A DNA stretch of 36,328 nucleotides from Candidatus Dormiibacterota bacterium (GTDB lineage Bacteria; Chloroflexota; Dormibacteria; Dormibacterales; Dormibacteraceae). A program made the position numbers and the translations under genes. Each line of letters starts with the position of its first letter. The stretch's first letter is position 1. Location of the stretch: the NCBI GenBank assembly GCA_955652675.1, contig CATPBP010000240.1:1-36328 (forward strand), read 5' to 3'. Below the pieces are notes generated by a model. The model saw nothing but the letters and a program-made list of their open reading frames with translations, had not been told where the DNA came from and ran no database searches. This document shows, in pieces, positions 15,100-22,975 of this stretch.

Positions 15100-16550
15100 C
15101 AGGCGGCTTCCGCAGGGATGGCGACCAGCCAGACCGTGAAACGGCTTCCCACCCCTACTTCGCTCTCGGCAGTGATGGTGCCCTTCATCGCTTCGATCAG
15201 GTCCCGGGCGACGGAGAGGCCCAGGCCGAACCCCCCAGTGCTGCGGGCACGGGAGGCATCCGCCCGGTAGAAGCGCTCGAAGACCCGCCGCAGGTCTTCG
15301 GGTGGGATGCCGATCCCGGTGTCAGAAACGCTCACCCTCACCCGGCCGCCGTCCTCCGCCGCTTCGATCGAAACTATCCCGCCCTCCGCGGTGTAGGCGA
15401 CTGCATTGCGGACCAGGTTCATCAGCACCTGGAGGAGCCGGTCCCGGTCGGCGAAAGCCGGCGGAAGAGGGCCCTCGGGCAGGCTCTTCACGAGCGCGAC
15501 GCGACGCTCGCGGCGGGCGATGGGAGCCAGCGTGGAGTGGACCTGCTCCACCACCTCGCCTATGTCCACCGGACCGGTGGTCAGCCGAAGGCCGCCTGCG
15601 TCGGCCCCCGCAACCGCGAGGAGATCGTCAACCAGCGAGCTCAGCCTCTCCGTCTCGCGGGCGATGACGTTCAGATAGCGCTGGGTGTCGGCAGGGGAGG
15701 GAGGCGCGCCCTCGGGGCTGGTCAGGGACTCCACGTGAGCCTGAATGCTGGCGATGGGCGTTCGCAGCTCGTGGGAGACGTTGGCGACGAGCTCCCGCCG
15801 GCTCTCGTCGGCCTGCTCGGCTCGAGCGTGCTCGGCCGCCGCTTGAAGCCTGGCCTCGGCGAAGCGCAGCTCCGACTCGCTGAGGCTCAGCATCTGGCGG
15901 GCGGCCGCGCCCCAACCGGCGGCGAGCGCGTTCATGCCATGCAGCGTGATCAGGAAGAGGCCCGCGCCCGCCACGCAGAGACCGACGGCGGTGGCCAGCC
16001 CGCTCAACTGAAAACCGTTGGCGGCGCTGCTCAGGGCCAGCAGCGGGGCGTTGAAAGGCTGGTCGGCGCCCGGCCGGCCGAGGGTGGCGGCCAGGTAGAG
16101 AGCGGGGGAGAAGAAGAGCGCGAAGGCGGCCCCCAGGAATGCCATCTGGAGGGCGAACACGACGATCCCCAGCGGCATCTGCAGCATCACGAAAGCGAGG
16201 CTCTTCCATGTCACGGCACTCGTCAGGTGGGCGCGAACCCGACGCCACACGGATTCCCCAGGCGGCGCCGGCAGCGATATCGGTCCGATCTCCACGCCCA
16301 GCCACCAGCGGGTGAGGCGCCGTTCGAAGTGGGCGAAGCCCCAGGCGACGGCCAGCGTGCCTGCCAGGACGACCACGCCGACCGCGACGGAAAGCAGGCT
16401 GAAGCCCAGCATGGCCATGGTGACGAGCACTGTGAAGTAGAGCAAGCCGAGCGGCAGCCTGCTCGCCAGGTAGGCCGCGTTTGCGTAGGTCCGGCGCTGC
16501 AGCGCGACTCCGAGATCGAGATCGGGGCGAAGGCCCCGGGCACCCGTCAT
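15099..16550 (-). CDS. Membrane sensor histidine kinase
   Basis: 483 aa. The N-terminal part has about four to five hydrophobic segments (roughly residues 30-70, 110-155, 180-215) arranged like the membrane sensor module seen in actinobacterial kinases, with no large extracellular domain. Then come HisKA with the phospho-acceptor H260 in VANVSHELRTP, and HATPase_c with the N box LMNLVRNAVAYT, the G1 box VSDTGIGIP, an F box around RVFERFYRAD and the G2 box GGFGLGLSVA. The ATG at 16550 lies 8 nt after a minus-strand TAGACT box. The ligand is unknown; the module could sense membrane state, which is inference. Confidence 0.93.
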   Translation of the reverse strand: MTGARGLRPDLDLGVALQRRTYANAAYLASRLPLGLLYFTVLVTMAMLGFSLLSVAVGVVVLAGTLAVAWGFAHFERRLTRWWLGVEIGPISLPAPPGESVWRRVRAHLTSAVTWKSLAFVMLQMPLGIVVFALQMAFLGAAFALFFSPALYLAATLGRPGADQPFNAPLLALSSAANGFQLSGLATAVGLCVAGAGLFLITLHGMNALAAGWGAAARQMLSLSESELRFAEARLQAAAEHARAEQADESRRELVANVSHELRTPIASIQAHVESLTSPEGAPPSPADTQRYLNVIARETERLSSLVDDLLAVAGADAGGLRLTTGPVDIGEVVEQVHSTLAPIARRERRVALVKSLPEGPLPPAFADRDRLLQVLMNLVRNAVAYTAEGGIVSIEAAEDGGRVRVSVSDTGIGIPPEDLRRVFERFYRADASRARSTGGFGLGLSVARDLIEAMKGTITAESEVGVGSRFTVWLVAIPAEAA

Positions 16551-16558
16551 TCGAGCCG

Positions 16559-16564
16559 AGTCTA
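16559..16564 (-). promoter_or_regulatory. Minus-strand -10 hexamer TAGACT for the histidine kinase operon
   Basis: On the minus strand TAGACT ends 8 nt before the kinase ATG, with no Shine-Dalgarno sequence in between. It shares a 117-bp divergent intergenic region with the promoter of the DinG-like gene. Confidence 0.45.
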
Positions 16565-16650
16565 GGCAGGGCCGGCGGCGAAAGGCGTGCGCTTGTGTGG
16601 CGATTTGAGGTCCAGCGGTGTCTCAGCCCGGCTCGCCCTCGGGGCATGGA

Positions 16651-16656
16651 TAGAAT
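16651..16656 (+). promoter_or_regulatory. -10 hexamer TAGAAT for the DinG-like gene
   Basis: TAGAAT ends 11 nt before the ATG at 16668. The same hexamer precedes aroK and yebC. No -35 is visible. It supports the ATG at 16668 over any start farther upstream. Confidence 0.5.
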
Positions 16657-16667
16657 CGGCCGAGTCG

Positions 16668-19421
16668 ATGGAGTACGTGTCCCTGGATCTCGAGACGACC
16701 GGCTTCGATCCCGAACGGGATCGAGTCATCGAGGTGGGGGCTGTGGCATTCGACGCCGACCACGTGCTGGGCACGCTGGAGCGCCTGGCAGACCCCGGAC
16801 GCAGCGTCCCGGATGCGGTGCTCCGGCTGACCGGGATCAACCGCGACGAACTCGCTCGGGCGCCGTCCTCGCGCGCCGCGCTGGAAGAGCTGGCCGCGTT
16901 CCTCCAGACCCGCCAGCCCGTGGGCCACGGCGCACGCCTCGACCTCGACTTCCTCGCCGCCTCCGGCCTCTGGCGTAACGGGTCTGAGATCCTGGACACG
17001 CTCGACGTCGCCCGCATCCTGCTGCCCGACGCCAACAGCCACAGCCTGCCCGCGCTGGCCGCGGAGCTCGGACTGGAGCAGCCCCGCCCGCATCGCGCGC
17101 TCGACGACGCGGACGCCACCCGCCAGCTCTTCTTGAAGCTCCGCGAGCTGGCGGCCGGGCTGGAGGAAGGGCTGAAGGAGTCCATGCTGGCCCTGGTGGC
17201 GCCCTATGGCTGGGCGGTGGCCGGTTTCTTCGCGGAGGCGCTGACCCAGTCGCCGGCCCTGCCGCCGGTGGCGCCGCGCGTCCGCGACTTCTCGGCGGCC
17301 GTGACCGGCCGGCGGCCTGGGCCGGCGCCCGACGACGACCCCAACGCGCTCGCCATGCTCCTCGAGCCCGGGGGACCGCTGGCGCTGGCATTTCCGGACT
17401 ACGAGCACCGGGAGTCGCAGCTTCAGATGCTGCTGGCCGTGGCCCAGACCATGCGGCGGGGAGGCCGGCTGGTGGTCGAGGCGGGCACGGGGACGGGCAA
17501 GAGCCTGGCCTACCTGCTGCCCGCGGTGGCGCGCGCCGTGCGTCGCGGGGAGCGTGCGGTGGTCTCGACCTATACGCACACGCTCCAAGAGCAGCTGATG
17601 AGCAAGGACCTCCCGGCGCTCAAGCAGTGGTTGCCCTGGGACTTCGAGGCCTGCCTGCTCAAGGGTCGTCCCAACTACGTCTCACTCAGGCGCTGGCGCC
17701 GTTACCTGGTCCAGCCCTGCCAGGATGCCGACGAGCTGAAGTTCAAGCTCAAGGTCATGGTCTGGCTTCATCAGACGGACACCGGGGACCGTTCCGAGCT
17801 ACGCCTCCAGGGGCGGGAGGAGGTGCTCTGGGCACACATAGGCTCGGACCCGCTCGACTGCGTCGGCGTCAGGTGCTCGGCAGAGGACTGCTTCGTGCAC
17901 CGGGCCCGGGCCGAGGCAGAGAAGGCGGACCTGGTGGTGGTCAACCACGCCCTCCTGCTCGCGGACGCCGAGACCGGAGGCGGCCTGCTGCCTGCCTTCG
18001 ACAACCTGGTCGTGGACGAGGCCCACCACCTGGAGGATGCCGCCACCTCAGGGCTGCGCAGCGAGATCGACGGCCCCGGGCTGGCGGCGCTCCTCCAGCG
18101 CCTGGCCAGCGGCGAGCCGGGCGACTACCGGGGATTGATCCCGGACATCCTGGCGTCGCCCCGGCTGGGCGGAAGCAACGGCAGTCTCGAAGACGCCATG
18201 CCCATCGCCCTGTCCGCCCGGACCAGGACGGAGGTGCTGTTCCAGGGCGCGGCGGCCTGGGTCCAGGCCCGCCTGCCCGAAGAGCCGAACCGCCGCGAGG
18301 AATCGGTCCGGCTGGTGGCGGCTCAGCGCCAGGAACAGAACTGGGCCCTCCTCGCTGGCTTCGGGGAGGACACGGCCACCGCCCTGGCGGCGCTGGATGC
18401 GCAGCTCCGCCGGGCGGTCGCGCTGGCGCGGGAGTGGCTGGGCGGGGAGGAGCCGGACCAGTCCCTGAGAGAGCTGGAGATCATCCGTGGCCGGCTCGCC
18501 GAGGGCGGCGACCTGATACGCGAGGCGCTTCTGGAGCCGGATCCCAACCGAATCTACTGGTTCACCCTGCAGAGCCGGACCGGGGTCCTGAGCCTGCGCG
18601 CGGCACCGCTCGAGGTCGGCTCGCTGCTCCGCGACCAGGTCTACGGCGAGCGTCGCAGCGCGGTGTTCACCTCGGCCAGCCTGGCCGTGGCCGGCAACTT
18701 CAGCTACTTCCTGTCGCGCACGGGCCTGGGTGAGGAGACGGAGACACTGCTGCTTCCCTCGCCCTTCAACTACCTGGACCAGGCGCTGGTCTGCCTTCCC
18801 AACGACCTTCCGCCACCGGAGTCCCCGGATTTCGAGAACGTGATCGAGGAGGTGGTGGCCGACGTGTCGCGGCGGCTCGGGGGCCGCACCCTGGTGCTTT
18901 TCACCTCGCACCAGCAGCTGCGCGACATCTACACGGCGCTGAAGCACCACAGCGACCTGGACGACGTGCTCATCCTGGGTCAGGGCATCGACGGGCAGCG
19001 GCGCCATCTGCTGAGGGCCTTCGAGGAGAGCACGCACCCGCTGCTCCTGGGCACGGCCACCTTCTGGGAGGGGATCGACGTACCGGGGGAGCACCTCTCC
19101 TGCGTCGTGATCGTGCGGCTGCCCTTCCCGGTTCCAACCGAACCGGTCTTCGCAGCCCGCGCCGAGCGGATGCGCGACCCCTTCCTGCAGTACGCGCTTC
19201 CACTGGCCGCGCTGCGCTTGAAGCAGGGCTTCGGCCGGCTGATCCGCCGCCGCAGCGACCGCGGAGCGGTGGTCATCCTGGATGCGCGGATCGTGGCCCG
19301 CGACTACGGCCGGGCCTTCCTCGAGGCCCTGCCTCCCGCCTCCCGCTACCAGGGTCCCCTGGCCGGAGTCGGAGAACGCGTGGAGAACTGGGTCACCCGG
19401 GCTTCGCGGCCCCGCGATTGA
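16668..19421 (+). CDS. dinG: DnaQ-like exonuclease / DinG-like helicase fusion
   Basis: About 917 aa. The N-terminal 170 residues are a DEDDh 3'-5' exonuclease: SLDLETTG (D7, E9), GHGARLDLDFL, and HRALDDADAT. The rest is a superfamily 2 XPD/DinG-type helicase with Walker A EAGTGTGKS (about 271-280), DEAH box VDEAHHLEDAA (about 448), a late GTATFWEGIDVPG and QGFGRLIRRRSDRG (motif VI). Of the four iron-sulfur cysteines expected in Fe-S DinG proteins, three candidates are visible in CVGVRCSAEDC (C398, C403, C408). The first, normally after KGRxNY, is Ser in GRPNYVSLRR, although C351 lies nearby. The start is ATG 16668, 11 nt after TAGAAT; the frame is open 27 codons upstream. It is probably monocistronic and in DNA repair. 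Confidence 0.92.
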   Translation: MEYVSLDLETTGFDPERDRVIEVGAVAFDADHVLGTLERLADPGRSVPDAVLRLTGINRDELARAPSSRAALEELAAFLQTRQPVGHGARLDLDFLAASGLWRNGSEILDTLDVARILLPDANSHSLPALAAELGLEQPRPHRALDDADATRQLFLKLRELAAGLEEGLKESMLALVAPYGWAVAGFFAEALTQSPALPPVAPRVRDFSAAVTGRRPGPAPDDDPNALAMLLEPGGPLALAFPDYEHRESQLQMLLAVAQTMRRGGRLVVEAGTGTGKSLAYLLPAVARAVRRGERAVVSTYTHTLQEQLMSKDLPALKQWLPWDFEACLLKGRPNYVSLRRWRRYLVQPCQDADELKFKLKVMVWLHQTDTGDRSELRLQGREEVLWAHIGSDPLDCVGVRCSAEDCFVHRARAEAEKADLVVVNHALLLADAETGGGLLPAFDNLVVDEAHHLEDAATSGLRSEIDGPGLAALLQRLASGEPGDYRGLIPDILASPRLGGSNGSLEDAMPIALSARTRTEVLFQGAAAWVQARLPEEPNRREESVRLVAAQRQEQNWALLAGFGEDTATALAALDAQLRRAVALAREWLGGEEPDQSLRELEIIRGRLAEGGDLIREALLEPDPNRIYWFTLQSRTGVLSLRAAPLEVGSLLRDQVYGERRSAVFTSASLAVAGNFSYFLSRTGLGEETETLLLPSPFNYLDQALVCLPNDLPPPESPDFENVIEEVVADVSRRLGGRTLVLFTSHQQLRDIYTALKHHSDLDDVLILGQGIDGQRRHLLRAFEESTHPLLLGTATFWEGIDVPGEHLSCVVIVRLPFPVPTEPVFAARAERMRDPFLQYALPLAALRLKQGFGRLIRRRSDRGAVVILDARIVARDYGRAFLEALPPASRYQGPLAGVGERVENWVTRASRPRD

Positions 19422-19630
19422 CGCGGCCGGCCCCGTGCGGGCGGCGAGTTTAACGCTGGCAGCGCAATGGCCGACCCGCGGAAAGAGTCGGCAACTGGGT
19501 AGCGGGGACCACAAGAAACGCGGTTTGACGCTCAAGATTGCCGCGTCTTTCGCGACATGAGAGGCCCGGGTTTCCCGGACCGCATGGGTCCCGCATCCGA
19601 AGCCCCGACTTACTCCCGCGGGAGGGGGCC

Positions 19631-19656
19631 GGTGGGGGAGGCCTGCCTCCCCCGCC
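19631..19656 (+). terminator. Strong GC hairpin directly before the metG -10
   Basis: Arms 19631-19641 and 19646-19656 pair over 11 bp with a single T-G wobble and a 4-base loop. It ends at the base before TGTAAT (19657). There is no clean T-run after it. It could be a terminator for transcription arriving from the DinG-like gene 210 bp upstream, or an operator over the metG promoter. Confidence 0.45.
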
Positions 19657-19662
19657 TGTAAT
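19657..19662 (+). promoter_or_regulatory. Possible -10 hexamer TGTAAT for metG
   Basis: TGTAAT ends 12 nt before the ATG at 19675. The stretch between has no Shine-Dalgarno sequence. It departs from TANNNT at the second base, so it is a weaker candidate than the others. Confidence 0.35.
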
Positions 19663-19674
19663 CTTGTGAGCGCA

Positions 19675-21426
19675 ATGGCGGAACCGGAGAAGATTTTGGT
19701 TGCGGTCGCCTGGCCGTACGCCAACGGCCCGCGGCATATCGGTCACGTGGCCGGTTACGGCGTGCCCTCGGACGTCTTCGCCCGCTTCCAGCGGCTGCGC
19801 GGAAACCAGGTCCTGATGGTGAGCGGGACGGACGAGCACGGCACGCCGATCACGTATGGCGCCGACCGGGAGAGGATCTCCCCGCGCGAGTTCGCCGACC
19901 GCAACAACGCAATCATCGTGGAGGACCAGCTGGCCCTGGGGTTGAGCTACGACTGCTTCACCCGCACGACGACACGCAACCACTATCGCGTGGTCCAGGA
20001 CCTCTTCAAGACTCTCCACGACAAGGGCTACATCGTGGAGCGCACGCAGCTCGGGGCCATCTCACCCTCGACCGGCAGGACGCTGCCTGATCGCTACATC
20101 CAGGGGACCTGCCCCATCTGCGGCTACCCCGAGGCCCGCGGCGATCAGTGCGACAACTGCGGCAACCAGCTGGATCCGGTGGACCTGATCGAGCCGCGCT
20201 CCAGGATCAACGGCGAGGTGCCCGTCTTCCGCGAGACCGAGCAGCTCTTCTTCGAGCTGCCTGCCTTCGCCGAACAGCTGCAGGACTGGATAAGCCGGCA
20301 GACGCACTGGCGCCCGAACGTTCGCGCCTACTCTCTCAACTACATCGCGGAGCTCAAGCCACGGGCCATCACGAGGGACCTGGACTGGGGCGTGCCGGTC
20401 CCCCTGCCGGGCTGGGGGGAACGCCCGGACAAGAGGATCTACGTCTGGTTCGACGCCGTCATCGGATATCTCTCCGCCAGCATCGAGTGGGCCAGAAACC
20501 GTCGTATGCCGGAAGCCTGGCGCGAGTGGTGGCAGGATCCGGCCGCCCGCCACTTCTACTTCATGGGCAAGGACAACATCACATTCCACACCGTGATGTG
20601 GCCGTCGATCCTCTTCGGCGTGGGAGGGCTCGACCTGCCCTACGACGTGGTCGCGAGCGAGTTCCTGAACATGGAGGGAAGGCAGTTCTCCACGAGCCGC
20701 GGCCACGTGATCCTGGTTCGCGACTTTCTGTCCCGCTACGACGCCGACGCCCTCCGCTACTACCTGATCGCGGCCGGCCCTGAGAACCAGGACAGCGACT
20801 TCACCTGGGCCGAGTTCGTGCGCCGCAACAACGACGAGCTGGTGGGAACCTGGGGCAACCTGGTCCACAGAACCCTGGTGAACGCCTACCGCAACTTCGG
20901 CGCCGTCCCCCAGCCGGGCGAGCTCACCGAACGCGACACGCGCCTGCTGTCCCAGGTGGAGGCGGGCTTCGACTCGGTGGCGGCGCTGCTCGGCACCGCT
21001 CGCTTCAAGGCCTCACTAAGCGAGGCTATGCGGCTCGCCGCACTGGTCAATCAGTACCTGGCCGAGGAGCAGCCCTGGCATCAGATCAAGCAGGACCGCG
21101 AGCGAGCCGGCACCACCCTCTTCGTCGCGCTGCGGGCGGTCGACAGCCTCAAGGTCATGATGACCCCCGTCCTCCCCTTCAGCAGCCAGCGCCTGCACGA
21201 GATGCTCGGATACCGGGACGTGATCGCGCCGCAGGCGGAGGTTCGCGAGTACGAGGAGGAGGGAGGCGACCGCCACCGGGTGCAGGGCAACGAGTACGAC
21301 AGCTCGCCACGGTGGTTCCCGAGCGCGCTGGTCCCGGGAACGCCTCTGTCCGAGCCGCGCGCGCTGTTCAAGAAGATCGACCCGGAGGTGGTCGAGGAGG
21401 AGATCCGGAGGATGGGCGGCGACTAG
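19675..21426 (+). CDS. metG: Methionyl-tRNA synthetase
   Basis: Charges tRNA-Met; a class I enzyme of 583 aa without the C-terminal EMAP-like extension. HIGH motif in [13 protein letters not shown], zinc knuckle [20 protein letters not shown], and [19 protein letters not shown] before the catalytic half. The KMSKS position reads QFSTSRG (Q337 onward), lacking both lysines; I recall K/Q-F-S-[ST]-S variants in actinobacterial and archaeal-type MetRS. ATG 19675 is chosen; the frame also has GTG at 19666, but only the ATG matches the MetRS N-terminus. The conserved [23 protein letters not shown] is present. tatD follows, as in many genomes. Confidence 0.94.
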   Translation: MAEPEKILVAVAWPYANGPRHIGHVAGYGVPSDVFARFQRLRGNQVLMVSGTDEHGTPITYGADRERISPREFADRNNAIIVEDQLALGLSYDCFTRTTTRNHYRVVQDLFKTLHDKGYIVERTQLGAISPSTGRTLPDRYIQGTCPICGYPEARGDQCDNCGNQLDPVDLIEPRSRINGEVPVFRETEQLFFELPAFAEQLQDWISRQTHWRPNVRAYSLNYIAELKPRAITRDLDWGVPVPLPGWGERPDKRIYVWFDAVIGYLSASIEWARNRRMPEAWREWWQDPAARHFYFMGKDNITFHTVMWPSILFGVGGLDLPYDVVASEFLNMEGRQFSTSRGHVILVRDFLSRYDADALRYYLIAAGPENQDSDFTWAEFVRRNNDELVGTWGNLVHRTLVNAYRNFGAVPQPGELTERDTRLLSQVEAGFDSVAALLGTARFKASLSEAMRLAALVNQYLAEEQPWHQIKQDRERAGTTLFVALRAVDSLKVMMTPVLPFSSQRLHEMLGYRDVIAPQAEVREYEEEGGDRHRVQGNEYDSSPRWFPSALVPGTPLSEPRALFKKIDPEVVEEEIRRMGGD

Positions 21427-21454
21427 CGCCCCGACCGGTCGGGCGGCAGTTCGG

Positions 21455-22204
21455 CTGGTCGACACTCACATCCACCTCGAGGAGCTGGGTGAGGAGGACG
21501 GCCTGCTACGGGAGGCCCGGGAGGCGGGGGTGACCGACCTGATCGCGATGGGCGTCGACGCAGCCAGCAGCCGCCGGGCGGTGGCCATGGCCGAGTCGCT
21601 GTCCGGAGTCTGGGCGGCGGTCGGCCACCATCCCCTGAACCAGTCGCCCCCCGACATCGCGGCGCTGGCCGAACTGGCACAGCACCCGAGGGTGGTCGCC
21701 GTGGGCGAGGTCGGCCTCGACCACGCCGACGAGCACCGCGGACCGCACGATGCGCAGGAGGACTGGTTTCACGCCTGCTGTCACCTGGCCGCAAAGACGG
21801 GGTTACCGGTCTGCGTTCACACCCGGGACTCGACCGAGGCGGTCTATGAGGGGCTGCGCGCACATCCCGGTCTCAGCGGCGTGATGCACTACTGGGTGCT
21901 CGATTGGGAATGGGCACGCCGGTTCCTGGACCTCGGCTTCTACTTGTCCTTCTCGGGCGTGATCACGCGCGGCAGCCGGCAGGAGCTTCGCGAGGTGGCG
22001 CGGCGGCTTCCCGCGGACCGGCTGCTCCTGGAGACTGACGCCCCATGGGGGACCCCGAAGGGTCGCAGCGGCGCCATGCGGCCGGCCTGGCTTCTGGACA
22101 CCGCCCAGACGGTCGCAGACGCCAGGGGGCTGAGCCTGGTCGAGCTCGGAGAGCTGGAGCGGGCCAACGCTCGCGCACTCTTCGGGAGGCTGCGGCTGGA
22201 TTGA
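21455..22204 (+). CDS. tatD: TatD-family metal-dependent hydrolase, apparent CTG start
   Basis: TatD/YcfH-family deoxyribonuclease, TIM-barrel metal hydrolase. From CTG 21455 the product is 249 aa, starting M-VDTHIHLEEL, a textbook TatD N-terminus with the H-x-H metal ligands. Later ligands are E in VGEVGLDH, H in VCVHTRD, H in GVMHYWV, and D in LLLETDAPWG. The first ATG/GTG/TTG in frame is GTG 21530, which would delete the H-x-H motif, so the real start must lie upstream; the only near-cognate candidates after the metG stop are GTT 21449 and CTG 21455. GGGCGG at 21441-21446 is a weak ribosome binding site. The HCFSG loop usual after the fourth ligand is replaced by HYWVLD. A sequencing error at the start cannot be excluded. 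Confidence 0.85.
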   Translation: MVDTHIHLEELGEEDGLLREAREAGVTDLIAMGVDAASSRRAVAMAESLSGVWAAVGHHPLNQSPPDIAALAELAQHPRVVAVGEVGLDHADEHRGPHDAQEDWFHACCHLAAKTGLPVCVHTRDSTEAVYEGLRAHPGLSGVMHYWVLDWEWARRFLDLGFYLSFSGVITRGSRQELREVARRLPADRLLLETDAPWGTPKGRSGAMRPAWLLDTAQTVADARGLSLVELGELERANARALFGRLRLD

Positions 22205-22971
22205 GAGCGTCGGCGCGGCTTGGCCAGAACTTCCTGGTCGACCTCGAGCTGAGAGATCGGGTGGTTGACGCGGCCCACCTCGAGCCTGAGGACGAGGTGC
22301 TGGAGATCGGCGCAGGGCCGGGCACGCTGACGTCGGAGCTGGTGCGCCGGGCGCGACGCGTGGTGGCCGTGGAGATCGACCGCCGGCTGCTGCCCGCCCT
22401 TCGCCAGGCCGCTCCGAGCGCGGAGGTAGTCAACGCCGACATCCTGCGCCTGCAGCTGACCGACTACTTTCCAGAGGGCGGGGAGGTGGTGGTCGGCAAC
22501 ATACCCTACTACCTGACGGGAGCGCTCGTCCCCCGTCTGCTAGGCTCCCCGCCGCGACCGAGGCGGGTCAGCCTGGTCGTCCAGAAGGAGGTGGCGAGGC
22601 GCTGGTGCGGCCTGGACGGTTGGAGTCTTTCCACGGTTGCTGTGCAGACCTTCGCGGAGCCCCGGATCGAGTTCGAGCTCCCGCCGGAGGCGTTCGCCCC
22701 GGCCCCCAAGGTGACATCCGCCCTGGTCGTCATGGAGGTGCGGAGGGAACCAGCGGTCACGGTGCCGGACCTGGACGCCTTCTTCAGGTTCGTGGAGGCG
22801 GTCTTCCAGCTCAGGCGGAAGCAGTTGAGGACCTCGATCGCCAGCGTCACCGGCAGCCGGCCGGACGAGGCGGCACGCCGTCTCGCGGAGGCGGGCGTCG
22901 ACCCGACCCGCCGGCCGGAGACGCTCAGCCTGGCCGAGTGGCAACGCCTGTTTCGCGCGCTCGCGGCCTAA
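22201..22971 (+). CDS. ksgA: 16S rRNA dimethyladenosine transferase
   Basis: RsmA/KsgA dimethylates A1518 and A1519 of 16S rRNA during 30S maturation. 256 aa. Motifs: RLGQNFLVD at the N-terminus, SAM loop EIGAGPGTLT, acidic VAVEIDRRL, catalytic NIPYYLTG (NxPY), then FRFVEAVFQLRRKQLRTS. The TTG at 22201 overlaps the tatD stop (TTGA) and places the family N-terminus at residue 1. The frame is open upstream within tatD, but that part shows no KsgA homology. The metG-tatD-ksgA order is widespread in Gram-positives. Confidence 0.94.
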   Translation: MRASARLGQNFLVDLELRDRVVDAAHLEPEDEVLEIGAGPGTLTSELVRRARRVVAVEIDRRLLPALRQAAPSAEVVNADILRLQLTDYFPEGGEVVVGNIPYYLTGALVPRLLGSPPRPRRVSLVVQKEVARRWCGLDGWSLSTVAVQTFAEPRIEFELPPEAFAPAPKVTSALVVMEVRREPAVTVPDLDAFFRFVEAVFQLRRKQLRTSIASVTGSRPDEAARRLAEAGVDPTRRPETLSLAEWQRLFRALAA

Positions 22972-22975
22972 GCTG

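Larger units (their letters stand above)
19422..19674. other. 253-bp non-coding region before metG with several inverted repeats
   Basis: No gene is seen here. It holds a series of potential hairpins: GCCGAC/GTCGGC (19470-19475, 19487-19492), GACGC/GCGTC (19527-19531, 19543-19547), CCGGG-TTT-CCCGG (19566-19578), a 12-bp perfect palindrome (19613-19624) and a long stem at 19631-19656. It is less GC-extreme in its middle than the flanks. I looked for T-box and SAM riboswitch consensus sequences and for tRNA T-loops and found none. It may be a structured leader, a small RNA, or terminator plus operator sequence. Confidence 0.45.

Noticed and set aside
19440-19560. Possible tRNA, T-box or SAM riboswitch before metG
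   Set aside because: No T-loop (GGTTCRA), no T-box AGGGTGG sequence and no SAM riboswitch core could be found; only generic hairpins remain.
21530-22204. tatD starting at GTG 21530
   Set aside because: It would remove the H-x-H metal ligands and the whole first strand of the barrel; homology clearly continues upstream.
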